Shown one piece after another: positions 1 to 11,582 of a stretch of 64,000 nucleotides of DNA. The notes beneath the pieces were generated by a model. That model was not told the DNA's origin, did no database searches, and worked only from the letters and a program-made list of their open reading frames with translations. The DNA is taken from positions 10,676,001 through 10,740,000 of the forward strand of contig JAEMBT020000005.1 in the NCBI GenBank assembly GCA_018873245.2, in the 5' to 3' direction. The translations under genes and the position numbers were made by a program. The DNA comes from Archegozetes longisetosus. Lineage: Eukaryota; Arthropoda; Arachnida; Sarcoptiformes; Trhypochthoniidae. Every line of letters starts with the position of its first letter. The stretch's first letter is position 1.

Positions 1-583
1 AAGGCGTAATTTTATGTCCCTTTCTTCGAAACTCATATCTCTTCTTAGGTATCCGTCAAAGTATTGGCATATAAATGTAATAGATATCATCGATACTATC
101 GATGAAATAATATATTGAGCCACATGATCACTTTGCAATTCTGATATGAGTTTGAATTCTTTCAAGATTTTAGAATCACCATAAGCAGACTTATTCACAC
201 TTGTGAATATGAAAATTGTCACTTAAGTTATAACTTTTTCAGGTCATTGCTTAAGTGTTTATGAATAAGGCTAAAAATCTTTCAAAAAATAGTGTTATTT
301 TCTCAAAAATTAAATTTTTATTCAGTTCTCTGAGAGTCCATAACAAAAATTAAGAATATTAAATATGTGAAATGATTTTGATCGTTATCGTTGTATTTAA
401 TACTTGGCTTGACTATTATCTGTGTGCTAACGTACTCGAATTCGTTAGAAGAATGAAAAGATTTATATAAGTCGAAATAATCTTACCAAAGAGCGATTCC
501 GGGTGATTTCAACACTTCGTTCCGTTATCCTTATGGAATTGCACGGGGTTTACAAATAAAAAGATTTAAATAATTGCAATAAA
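1..583. other. intergenic, nothing recognised
   Basis: AT-rich sequence with no long open frame, no recognisable protein fragment and no clear repeat boundary on either strand. Confidence 0.5.
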
Positions 584-2504
584 TAGGGTGACCACCTCTG
601 GCTTGTCTCATGATGGGACAAAAATATCAAAGGGGGGAACCTTATACCGAAGGGCTTAGAACTTTTTTGCTTTCACGAAGATAATATTCAACTCTCAAGA
701 GATAAATAGGTATTGAATGACTTGCACAGCATAACAGCATTGTTGCCAATGGGTCTGAGACTAAGTTTGACAGAAATTTTTCAAATTTAGACTATTTCTC
801 CCAAAATTTAATAATACTGATCTAATATACAGTTTTAAACAATCTTTAATTTAATATAAAGGGTGTCCGGAAAGTAATTGGACTGAGTTTGATGCGCTCG
901 CGCGCTGTAACCATTTGCTTGTCATTGTTGAGAATACCTTCATTTTGAAGACAAGACATTCTTTTATGATATTCTAAACATAGATTATCTAAAAATTATC
1001 TCTGAAAACAATGAATAGGCCAGAAACAGAAGTATTCCCTAAAATAGTTGTGCACTTTTACTAAATTTTATATCAAATTTAGTTATAAACGTTACTATTT
1101 AGCACTCTCTGGAGTAGAACATCGAAGAATAAGACTATATGCGGCTATCAAAAGATAAGGTAATTCAATTAGTACCTGATTTAGGGCCGAAAAGTGTTTT
1201 CCCGGAGAATTATCTTATCATACAGGCCATCGAAGAATGTGGTCAAGTTTTAGAGCAATTTATTTAAAGCGGTTCAATGAATCCCGAAGAATATAAAACT
1301 GTATGCGTAGGGAAAAATCTCAAACAATTGATCGATAAATATCACAAACAGGAAAATATCTTATTTTGATTGGATTTTGATACTATTCACTATGAAAAGA
1401 TGGCCAACAATGAATGCGTAATAAAAATTGAGATTTATTGCTAGTCTCGATAACGCTTCCAATTGTTTCCCAGCCCCGAACTTATGAAAAATTCTGATCA
1501 AATATAGATCTGAATATGGAATATGATCCAAACCACCGGAAAATCCCCATGAATTCAAATTTGTAAGGCAGAAAATATCTTAAAAGATTGCAAAAATCAG
1601 TGCAAAAGTTCTTATGTGTGACCTTTAAAAGAAACTCATACGGATTGGGGATAAATTAGCTTTAGAACCACTTTAAGAGCACAAATAGATAAAAAATGAA
1701 TATATTTTAATTCTCTAAAAATTTTATTAAAATATCTTTAGCAGTTTCAAAGTTATTGATCTTTCAAAACCAGTCCAATTACTTTCCGGACACCCTTTAT
1801 CTCAAATTTAAATTTAAATTTTAGTTTTATAATTCTGAATATATTTTAAGCAATTTATAAATCAATGTCCGAATAGAAAAACAGTCGCTATCAAAGAGTT
1901 TTTTAGTTTATGAACTTAGGAATAAGTATTTTATTTTTAGTGCAAACAATTTTTGTATTTATTTATCGTTTTTATGACACTTTTTGCGTCAAAAGGTAAA
2001 ACTCGAAGTAAAATAAGATTTGGCCTTGACAGTCAAGATTTGTGAACTTTGTCAAGAGTCAAGGCAAGATTTGGTATAAATGGGAAAATGTCAAGATTTT
2101 AGATTTGAAATTCATTAAACCATATAAATAGCAGATGTTTGAAATTTTTCAATGGATAAAATACCAACTCTTTAAAAACAGATTCAAACTCCAAATATTT
2201 AGTGATAAGACAAAGAACAGTAAAAGATTTGTATTATATTTGAACTTTAGACGAAAACAGATTAACCACACCCCTGCTTAAGTTTCATTGTTTTGTGAAA
2301 TATAAAAGCATTTACAAACTAAACATTATTTCACAAAACTTTCAAAAAACCTGTTAATAATTTATTGTTGAAACACTTCAAGTAATAGCTAGTCTGTAAA
2401 GAAAACAACGTAATAATGTAATGTGAATGAGCCTCAAAATATATATAAGGGTCCCCCTTTGTTTTTTTGTCAAAATTTGAAGCTCTCATAAGTTGGTCAC
2501 CCTA
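584..2504. mobile_element. hAT-like composite element with a nested mariner
   Basis: The left end starts TAGGGTGACCACC and the right end finishes GGTCACCCTA. The first ~60 bp of each end are recognisably related in inverted orientation (both carry a gggacaaaaa-type stretch followed by a G run). The left end closely matches the right end of the 505 bp hAT-type element at 48984-49488. The eight bases outside the two ends (576-583 and 2505-2512) do not match, so no target duplication supports a single insertion; it may be a rearranged or chimeric copy. A mariner relic sits inside at 859-1797. No hAT transposase frame was found. Confidence 0.45.
859..1797. mobile_element. degenerate mariner-type element with 28 bp inverted ends
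   Basis: Inverted terminal repeats of about 28 bp (starting AAGGGTGTCCGGAAAG) lie at 859-886 and 1770-1797, flanked by TA at 857-858 and 1798-1799, as expected for Tc1/mariner. The 939 bp interior holds short, stop-broken plus-strand pieces that resemble the C-terminal part of a mariner transposase, for example a MNPEEYK-like peptide near 1277 and a degraded DDE-type stretch (IHYEK) near 1385. A 65-codon minus-strand frame at 1361-1558 is antisense to that relic and not taken as a gene. Non-autonomous. Confidence 0.6.
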
Positions 2505-3739
2505 GTCGTGAAGTTTTTGACGCACTGTATGCTCTCATGCTAATTAACGTAATTATCAAAGGAAAACTAATTCATGTGATAAAATATTTTAAAATTTCTA
2601 CTTAAATAATATTCAAGATATCCATTAAGAAATTTATCATTAACATGACTCAAGATATATGATTAAAAAGTTCTGAATTGGCTATTAAGAATGCATATAC
2701 TGATTAATATCAGTAGACTTAGTACAGATCTGAATGAGTTATCTCTCCCTAAAGTTTATCAACTCTAACGTATCTTTTTAGAATCGATAAATACGCAACT
2801 CTAATCGGTCGACGGTAAATAACAATCAAGACCAAAGAATTTTATTACTGACTTTATTACTGAAAAAGTCATAAAATTAGGTTCATTTCCTGTTTCTCTC
2901 ACAGAACAGTTTTTTACTTATGAATCGCTAAAGTAATAGTCAGTAAAATTCTCACTTAATAATTGCAAATTAATACATCGAACAATCTAACAATTAATTT
3001 CCATATAGTCTTGCTTTTTAGTACAATTCAACTTATTTCTAATTATTTTTATATCTATCTAACAATTCGTGTAATCATTTTTTACTTTTAGTACAAGAAT
3101 TATTGTCCAAGCTATACAATGTGTCATCAAATTTTGAATTTACTGTTTTAGGAACATATTCAAAAATCTCATAGATATTCAGAAGTTTTCCACGAGGTAT
3201 AGGGTTTTCCATTCGCAAGATTTATATAAGTAAATAGCATTTAATCTCTAAAAAGTGCAGACTGATTCGGTTTGAGAAGGCTTTCCTGCATAGAAATTCA
3301 TTCTTATAAAGGGCAAGATGACTAAATATTAAATATTAGCCTTCTGTCTTATCTTTTAATTTTTGTAAGCTTTTTTGGTTTCAAGTCAGTCAAGGAGTAC
3401 GTATTTAGCATCTAGATTCGAATAACTTAAATTCACGCCACTGCAAAACAAGTGAATCAAATTTGCCGATTCTAGTCTGTAGAGTGAATATCCTAAAAGA
3501 CTTCTAATCCAAGGCTTTAAAAACAATAGCTAGCATTTCAAGCCTTATGGTAACAATCCTCATAATAGACAAATCTCGAAATATCTTTAATGGTATAAAG
3601 CAAAATTATTTTTGTCAAATAATTTCATGTGAAATCGAATCAAAATTAAGAATTTGACTAAAAATCAAATCGGGCTTGTATTTTATTTACTATCTATTTA
3701 ATTTAATTGACGAATCAAGCCAGTATCCCATTTCATGAA
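2505..3739. other. intergenic, nothing recognised
   Basis: AT-rich non-coding sequence. No domain, RNA or repeat boundary seen. It includes the 3' flank of the minus-strand receptor gene that ends at 3740. An 85-codon plus frame at 3707-3964 is mostly antisense to that receptor and is not taken as a gene. Confidence 0.5.
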
Positions 3740-5116
3740 TCAAAAAAGCAGGTTGCTCATAAGCAAGAAATTAGTAGTAATGAAAACTACGTATTGATAA
3801 AATGTAAAACTAGTGAATGGAAACAAACCATAACAATAAAATCCAATTATAGGACCAGAAAGTTTCTCAAGGAAAGCCAAAATCTTCAATTTTTGTTTAA
3901 GTGGACATTTATTTCTGGCCAAGAAAGAGTTCAAATTCGAAGTCGGGCTATGAGCTGCTGCTGAAAGTGAAGACGCAATATAATTTGTGACATACATGAT
4001 AATAAGTACTTGAAATGTAGACAAGCCATAGATTATACGCATATATAATACGACGTCTTTAGAGATTGTCAAATGCATTATCATGTTGAAAGAGGGTGGT
4101 ACAAAGAAATACATGACGGCTAAAATTCTGTTGAATAGTTCACTGAGCTTTTTAATTAATTCCGAATAGTAATTGTGTTGATGTATTGCATCGATTAAGA
4201 GACAAGAATTTCCTGACTTAACATATTCTCCTATACGATCTGCTATTTGTTTGAAGTGATACTTTATGTGAAAAACTGTTATAATGAATAGGGCGACCGA
4301 ACCCCAGGCCACAGCGAAACCATGTTTTAAACAATTAAATGCCATCAGAAATATTATGATTAAAGTTATTAATGAAAAGCTCATATCTGGATTCAAATAG
4401 GCTTTTATTGATAAGAATGAGTAAGCAATTACTGGAAAATAAACAGACGCCAAATAAAACAGCCCTAAATAGCGTTTGGTTGCGAATTTTGTCTTTTTAC
4501 AAAGTTCATCATAATATCTGTCTTCAAGTTTGTAATGACTTTCATTGTTTCCAACTATATTCGAAAATAAGATTTCAAATCTATTATTTTTCTCGAAATC
4601 AAGGTTCAAGTGCTGAAAGAGAGTAGCAATGAGTGCAAAACAGCATAACATTAACCAAACTAAATTTTGTTTTCCAGCCAAATAGAAAGGATCCGCCAAA
4701 AGATTCCAAATCCAAGGCTTATTAACGATCACAAGTATTATAAACCTTATGATAATAATCCAAAAGCATATATAGTGAGCCCAAACAATAATTTTTCTAT
4801 TAAGATGTGTTTTACCATCTAAAGCAAAACTCGGTGAAATGATTATATGATTTCTACAGTAAAACTTTTCTATTGCAAATGGATCGTCGTTACTTCCATT
4901 ATTTCCGTCAATATCTTCAATACTTTCATTATTTCCGTCAATATCTTCATTACTTTCATTAATATAATTATTACGTTGGACCTCCAATTGAATTTGATGT
5001 TTAAAAACTCCTGTTCCTTCCATCTTGCAAGTTTGTGATGGTTCTCGTCCTATTTTCCCCTTCTTTCTCATTTTGATTTTCAACTTAAAAAGTTGAATAT
5101 TTATAATATTCATCAT
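3740..5116 (-). CDS. seven-transmembrane gustatory/chemosensory-receptor-like protein
   Basis: An uninterrupted 458-codon frame. After a polar N-terminus of about 100 residues, hydrophobic segments lie near residues 109-131, 151-170, 216-237, 247-286 (possibly two), 331-352, 360-386 and 421-453, giving roughly seven membrane spans. The last span contains TSFTFYQYV, which resembles the TY-plus-Q pattern in the final helix of arthropod gustatory receptors. The length is slightly above the usual 350-450 residues. The N-terminus has a two-copy acidic repeat (ESNEDIDGNN, ESIEDIDGNN; residues 54-73). The first Met is shown; internal Mets at residues 16 and 32 are possible starts. The gene is intronless here and has no clustered paralogue in the window. 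Membrane receptor topology is seen; chemosensory function is inferred from topology and the last helix only. Another seven-span family is possible. Confidence 0.6.
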   Translation of the reverse strand: MMNIINIQLFKLKIKMRKKGKIGREPSQTCKMEGTGVFKHQIQLEVQRNNYINESNEDIDGNNESIEDIDGNNGSNDDPFAIEKFYCRNHIIISPSFALDGKTHLNRKIIVWAHYICFWIIIIRFIILVIVNKPWIWNLLADPFYLAGKQNLVWLMLCCFALIATLFQHLNLDFEKNNRFEILFSNIVGNNESHYKLEDRYYDELCKKTKFATKRYLGLFYLASVYFPVIAYSFLSIKAYLNPDMSFSLITLIIIFLMAFNCLKHGFAVAWGSVALFIITVFHIKYHFKQIADRIGEYVKSGNSCLLIDAIHQHNYYSELIKKLSELFNRILAVMYFFVPPSFNMIMHLTISKDVVLYMRIIYGLSTFQVLIIMYVTNYIASSLSAAAHSPTSNLNSFLARNKCPLKQKLKILAFLEKLSGPIIGFYCYGLFPFTSFTFYQYVVFITTNFLLMSNLLF

Positions 5117-5973
5117 TTTTATTCATTTTTAAACTTTTACATCAAAACTTCAATTATAATCCTTCACTTTTTCAAAGATTTTTATCACATATTCAACATC
5201 ATTACGAAAGACTTTGATGCTCTATATAAAAATCTATCCAAAAGTAATGAAATAGAACTGAAAAGAATATATTTGAAATTTGAATATATTCTGCCTAGTT
5301 CTTAATGAATATGAAATTTTGAATAATTTTCTTTAACTTCGACTTAAAAAATTATTTCATAAATGGCATGAATTATGAGACCTAGTTAATGATCAAAGTT
5401 GAGAAAAAAGTGCTGCTATAGCTGTGACTAATTAAAATTTGTTGAGTTTGAGTAACTTGTTTGAAATATTGTGTTAGTGAAACTCATTAATTTAGATCTT
5501 TTTCAAAATCGATTTTCTCTAAACCTAAAAATAATAAAAATCTTCTCAAAGTTTATGGATTTCGATAACTTTTTTGGAAACTATAAAATATTATTAATAT
5601 TTCTTTTTATGATTTCTTATTTTTCAAGATTTATGGTCTTAATATGGATTTAATGATTTAATGCAACGCGAGAGTGAATAGAAGGTGATCCCCATAATAG
5701 TAAGCAATTTAATTTTTATTAGAGTATTGATAGAAATGAAATTCTATTTAAGCTCAAAACAAAGTAATTTCAATAAATAACTTCTATAACTACAAATCAT
5801 TTGTTACCTTGAATTTACAATTTGTTAGAGAGACATAATTTTAAGCCTCTTTTGACCAGCTTTTCATTGATGAATTCTAACAACAACTATTTAACTAAAC
5901 TTTTCCGGTTTCTCAAGCATTCATATCATTTCAGATAACGTCCTTTGTTGTATTAGGAAATATAAAGCTTATA

Positions 5974-6053
5974 TTAGGTCAAACCATAAGTAATTGCAAA
6001 CTTTTTCATGTTTTATTATGAAAAAGTTTGAAATTACTTATGGTTTGACCTAA
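5974..6053. mobile_element. 80 bp mariner-type foldback MITE
   Basis: Starts TTAGGTCAAACCATAAG and ends with its reverse complement, so the element is almost entirely one hairpin. It is flanked by TA at 5972-5973 and 6054-6055. The termini resemble those of irritans-type mariners (TTAGGTC plus AAGTAATTGCAAA). No coding capacity. Confidence 0.8.
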
Positions 6054-6596
6054 TATTTACTTTGATACTGCAGCAAAGGATGTGTGGTATTTTATGAGAG
6101 AGTCGATAAAATTTCTTGGTAGACTGTCAAACTTTTAGAACAGAAAACTGATTGATCGTGATTCTATAAGTTGAGTGACGTGCCAAGAATAAGATGAATT
6201 TCCGTCAAATTTCGTAGAAATTAAAACACTTTTACATGTATTCATACTCCTGAAAAATTTCTAGAAAGTTTTTCAAGAAGTTTCTATAGATATTTCTTTT
6301 AATCAAGTTCATACACGCTTCTCAGATATTTTTTAAACTTTATAGAAAACTCTTTTTTCAACACATGCTCATATATCACATCGCAGAACATGAGCCTGCA
6401 ACACAAGAATAATAGTCCTAAATGATGTAAGAAATACAACATTTTCATGATATTCGAGTCAAGAGTGACATCAGTTACAATTCCTTATAGAAGGCGACGG
6501 AAAAATACATTATGCTTGCGTTGGGATAGGATTGACTATTCATACGAACAATATTGAATAGTATTTCGGTTGCGCTCCATTCAATGAGAAATTTAA

Positions 6597-7141
6597 TGCA
6601 TGTTGTACACAATTATAATATAAACTCCTTAACAGAAGTCCATGCTATCAGTAAATTATTGATAACTTATCTCAACTTAGAAAACTTTGATAAGAGTTTC
6701 ACCCATCACATAATGACCAAAATAAAGCAAATGCATATTAATAAAAGTTCATTGTGTGCATTTTGCTACCAAAACAATTCAATTGCACACATTTTTTATG
6801 AAGTGGAATTTTTCAACAATATTCAAAGAGTTAATGGTCAGCTGCTCACCGAACGGGAGCGAAATATGTTTATTTCTTGGGTCGTGGTATAAGAAATTGC
6901 GGCGGTAAGTGGCTGACCATTAACTCTTTGAATATTGTTGAGAAATTTCATTTCATAAAATATATGTGCAATTGAATTGCTTTGATAGCAAAATGTGCAT
7001 AATGAACTTTTATTAATATGCATTTGCTTTATTTTGGTCATTATGTGATGGGTGAAACTCTTATCAAAGTTTTCTAAGTTGAGATAAGTTATCAATAGTT
7101 TACTGATAGCATGGACTTTTGTTAAGGAGTGTACTTGAATT
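6597..7141. repeat. inverted pair of ~235 bp arms, probable non-LTR retrotransposon fragment
   Basis: About 235 bp at 6607-6846 recurs in inverted orientation at 6908-7141 around a ~60 bp centre. Each arm encodes the same peptide outward from its outer end (112-codon frame on plus, 103-codon on minus). The peptide has the layout C-x2-C ... H (SSLCAFC then SIAHIF), like the zinc-binding tail after reverse transcriptase in some LINEs. No reverse transcriptase domain is present, so the family call is weak. Confidence 0.45.
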
Positions 7142-7891
7142 TTGGTCAACGTTGTTTAAAAAATTGACACATTAGATTATCAGTTATATGGACAAAGTGA
7201 AAAAACTCGCACTCTATTTCCTTGAGATAATTTGCATATTTTAAAATTATGGCCATATTTTGTGAGAGAACCGCTCGTTCGCGCTAATCTTTAAGTAATT
7301 GTTTGATTCTAATTTAGTTTAAAATTATTATCTATCAATTATCATCTATCTATCAATTATCTTCAATGGAATAATATTTTCTGAGAATTTTACGTTAAAA
7401 ATTTTACTGAGTTTGATTTGTTTACATGATCCGGTCTCAGTAACACACAATTCGTGCATTATTTTTCAGCACTATTTATTTTTCTTGAGATTTCTTGGTG
7501 TTCGATGACTTTTCCTTTTCATTTCTGCTTGTAATATCCATGATGATCTGCTAGTTAAATTTAACTAAATAGTACTTAAGATTTAAGTAAACATTAGAGC
7601 TATTCATAATTTTAGTTCTTATATAAAATTGAAAATTCTCAAGATGGAATAGAGAATCTGTTGAAAAAAATTTCTTATCTTTTATGTGGGCTTAGTACTT
7701 GAGTGGATATAAAAGATAACGCTAAAAGTGTAAAAGAACTTTGCTTCGAAGGTTAAGTACCAAAGTTACCATGTTAATTATCAATGGAGCTTAAGCATGA
7801 ATTTCGAGAAATTTCACTTATCGCTTCACTAATCATTGTGTGATCACTCCTAGAAACATTGAATATTGAGTTAAAAACTTATAATTAAATC

Positions 7892-10800
7892 ATGATGAGT
7901 TATAATTCTACATCACAATTCGAAGCCCAAACCAATGAGTGTGACTTAATGGCTCTAGAAGTTGTGTCAGATAACTTTGAAATCAATGAAGAAAATTTAG
8001 CAAAAGTATTTAGACAACCTGAGATCGCTGAGAAAGAGGTTGCGATTATCTCGGTTGCTGGTGTCACAAGAACTGGAAAATCGTTCCTACTGAATAATAT
8101 ATTGAGATATTTAGAATTTCATGGTAATTCCAATCCTCTGGGCAGCATGGTAGAGCCAATTAAACAATATTTTTCATCTAAAGGCGGGCATGTCCCAGAT
8201 ACAGCAGGTATTTGGATATGGCCCAAACCCCTAATCATTCAAGGTATAGAAACTCCAATCATTTTAATGGATACACAAGGCGTTTATGGCTCTGATACAG
8301 ATAATAATACATCTTCAAAGATTTTTGCTCTTAGGTAAATGATACTCCACGTATTTTATTCATTTAAAAAAGAAGTGTAAACGAGAATTTGATTATAAAC
8401 TTTTTGGTCTAATAAGTGTTGCTTATGTTTTAAATATGAAAAGATAGAACTTGAAGACAGAGATCCAAAATAAATGTTATTATAATTTATTCAGCTAAAA
8501 ATTCAAACAAGAATTATAATAATTATAATTATGAATCATTTAAATTAGGCCTAAACAAACTCAAGTGTTCAAATCGTTCTGATAAAAGAGTCTTATATTA
8601 AGTGAGCTATATTGAGTTAGCCTTTACGTAATTGAAGTTATCTAATATTCAGAGATTGATAAAGAAATTTTCGAGCATTTTTAAAGTTGAATAACTTTTT
8701 ATAGATTTTAACAAATGATATATAAAACTAAAGATAAAACTGTCTTATATCGAAATAAATCTATTTTAAATTAATAAAACAAAAATGGAAAGACCCTAAT
8801 GTTACCCGATTGTAGAAGACCTTGTTCGCATACTTTTTCATCTCGGGCGGTTGGAGCGCAAAATAGTTGGTCACATCAAGAAGAATAATGCAAGGGTTTC
8901 GAAAGGACTCATGAAATTAAGAATCACAACAATTAAGGCGAAACCTACTGAAAGACGGTAAAAGGTAGCCTGATGCAACTCTGATGGACTATTTTATTTG
9001 AGGATACCTAAAATGCTTTGGAGCGTTTTAGGTATCCTAAAAATGTCTGAATACTCCATTTATCAATCTCTGTATTACGCAAAAAAATATTTCAATTAGA
9101 AAAATTAGAAGAAAGCTTTATAACTATATAAGGTATAAAAGAGAATCGAATCTGTTCAACTAAGGACTTGATTAAGAAACCAAAATTGATGCTGATTTTT
9201 TCCTACTAAATTTAATTTTCCCTAATCAGTAAACCGAATCATAAGATTATCAAAATATTAATGTTCTCTAAATTTTTAAAAGAATATATACAAATTGAAA
9301 GTAATAATTTTATCTACTCCTTTATAAGTATGCTTGTTTCATCGAATCAAATTTACAACATAAAGAGTTCGTTGAATGAAAACGACCTTGAAATTCTCGA
9401 TACATTCACCGAATATGGTCTGACAGCTTTTCAGTATTGTAATCATAACAGGAAACCTTTCCAACATCTGATGTTCATTATTCGAGACTGGTATTACGAT
9501 GATCAACATGAATATGGAATAAAAGGAGGAACTGAATATGTCAAAACTTATTTGGATATTATGAACGGTAAAAAACAAGCGGCTCAGAGAGTGAGGAATC
9601 GTATAGCAAAGTGTTTTGAGAGAGTAACAGGTTTTCTACTGCCTTTTCCTGGAGAATTTGTCGCTAAAGGAAAATTTAAGCAAATGTCCGATTATAGCGA
9701 AGATTTTTACGAATATTTGTCAAAATTAATGAACGAACTATTTGAACCGAATAATATTCAAGCTAAAGAAGTCAATGGTGTAAAAATAAAAGGTTCTGAA
9801 GTTTACGAATATTTTAAAAATTATCATGCTGCTTTTGTAGAAGGAAATATTCCTAGTCCAATATCAATGATAGAAGCTACTACCAGAACAGCAAACGAAC
9901 TTGCCCTTAATAAAGCAATGGCAGCATATCGATCAATCGTTTCAGAAGATGATGGTTTTATTGAGATTAACAAACTTTTGAGAAATCATAGCAAAGCGCT
10001 GCGTCAATCAATAGAAGTATTCATGCTTTCTCCTAAATTCGGTGAACTCGATTCTTCAATTTCTTACGTGCAAAGCTTATTGGATCAAATCTGGAATATT
10101 TATGAAAAAATTCAATCTAGATTAGAAGAGATTTTGTCTAAGGCGAAAAGTCATTTCGATAAATCCGTCAAAACTGCATTCGCTCATTATGAAAAACACA
10201 TGGATAAGAAATACGGTCGCGAAAACAGTGATGAGCTAAACTTTATAAGTTTAAGAAAATTTCATGAGGATGATGAAAAATTCAATGAAAAAGCTTTGAA
10301 CATTTTTGATGAAGAGGATTCATTGGAGTTCGAAGAGCTCAAGGAAATACATAGAACTCAGCTGAAAGAAACAATAGCTAGGCACTATAAAAAACTGAAT
10401 AGAATTTTCATTGTCCGACATGATCGAATAAAAGATAAACATGAGAATATTTTTACAAAGGTTAAATCCTCTTACTTGAAAACAATGGACAGCTATCTGG
10501 ATGTTGAAGATATAATGGATTTGAAAAACGAAAAGTTGTTGAATCATACCATGACCAGACTGTGAAGAATGCAATTGAAAAATTTAGAAATGGTATTGAA
10601 ATGTCATCTAATGAAATGACAGATGAATACATTAAACGACTTGAAGATTATACCAACTCTGACCTGGAACGAATAAAAAGTAGTATACAAAGTAAACTAG
10701 AAAATGCTGATGGTCTTTGCGAGGATATTGTTGAGAGAGTAAAACTTTGGTATATAGAGAATATGAAGGAATATGAAAACCATGGCGAAGTGCGTGAGAG

Positions 10801-11545
10801 ACATTCAGAAGTTTATAAAGAAGCACTAGATATGTTTCAGAAACAAGTAGAAGAAGTGAATTCCTCTTATAAAAAATACTCGAAAAGGTTTAATAAAATG
10901 CTTGAATATGAACTAGGATTGATCCACGACCGCCAGTTGAGTAGCAGCTTTATTAGAGAAGCATTTGATAATCCTTTCGAAGATCAGATAAAAATAGTTA
11001 TTGTGGGTGATAAAAATGTAGGCAAAACAAGTTTAGTAAGTCGTTTCACGAAGAATCATTTCGTGAAAGTAAGAGATTCGAGAGAAAACATTTTCGCAAA
11101 TACTGCTGATGTAACTGCAAGGATTACAACTGTTAGTAATAGAAGAAATTGGAAAATGCTTCGCTTATGGGAAAGAACTGCAGTAAAAATTGCAATTTGG
11201 GATATTGGATTCCCTGGAGAATTGAGACAATTGCCTGAATTCTACTACCAGAATGCCGAAGGAATTATAATTGTTGTCGATGTGACGAATTCTTCAACTA
11301 TAATTAACTTAGCAAAATGGATTACAGAAATCAATCGAATTAATCCTTATGCGAGAAAATATCTCATCGCTAATAAAACAGATGAAATAAGAAAGGTTGA
11401 TTTACAAACTATCGAAGAAGAAACTAAGAGATTCAAGTTACATTACAAGGAAGTCAGTGCGAAGAAAAATATAAATGTTGAAGATGCTTTTCATGATTTC
11501 GCTTCTTTGTTGATGACAGATAAAAAGTTTTGCGTTATTTCGTGA
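7892..11545 (+). CDS. GBP/atlastin-type large GTPase fused to a Ras/Rab-like GTPase with CaaX box
   Basis: Exon 1 is 7892-8334 and exon 2 begins 9329. The junction AG|GTAAAT ... ATAAG|T rebuilds an in-frame ALSMLVSS stretch typical of GBPs. The large GTPase has the P-loop GVTRTGKS (residues 57-64), T104 before GIW, switch-II DTQG (127-130), and an RD motif (FIIRDW) in exon 2. A long charged helical region follows. A conserved YHDQTV...AIEKF-type helix continues only after a one-base frame break near 10525-10548, where the upstream frame stops at 10565. At about 10985-11545 lies a complete small GTPase: GDKNVGKTS, a divergent WDIGFPG in place of WDTAGQE (no catalytic Gln), NKTD, SAK, and a C-terminal CVIS prenylation box. 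Total about 885 residues. AATAAA follows at 11577. GBPs act in membrane remodelling and cell-autonomous immunity; prenylation would anchor the C-terminus. The frame break may be a sequence error, since about 1 kb stays open after it. Confidence 0.75.
8335..9328 (+). other. intron of the large GTPase fusion gene
   Basis: 994 bp between donor GGTAAAT (8335) and acceptor TTATAAG (ends 9328). Nothing coding recognised in it. A short inverted repeat near 8995-9040 centres on TAGGTATCC/GGATACCTA. Confidence 0.7.
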
Positions 11546-11576
11546 TTTTATTGAATTAATTAGACAATTCTATTGA

Positions 11577-11582
11577 ATAAAG
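11577..11582 (+). terminator. polyadenylation signal of the GTPase fusion gene
   Basis: AATAAA 32 bases after the stop codon at 11543-11545, the expected place for 3' end processing of a compact arthropod gene. Confidence 0.55.

Larger units (their letters stand above)
5117..7891. other. intergenic with a small MITE and a palindrome
   Basis: No supported gene. Short frames at 5093-5653 are low-complexity F/I/L runs without similarity. It contains the mariner MITE at 5974-6053 and the inverted pair at 6597-7141, listed separately. 6240-6300 has loose TTTCTAGAAAG-like motifs similar to the minisatellite at 53.4-53.8 kb. The 3' half is the upstream flank of the large GTPase gene. Confidence 0.5.

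Noticed and set aside
1361..1558. 65-codon minus-strand frame
   Set aside because: Antisense to a degraded mariner transposase inside an element with TA flanks and inverted ends.
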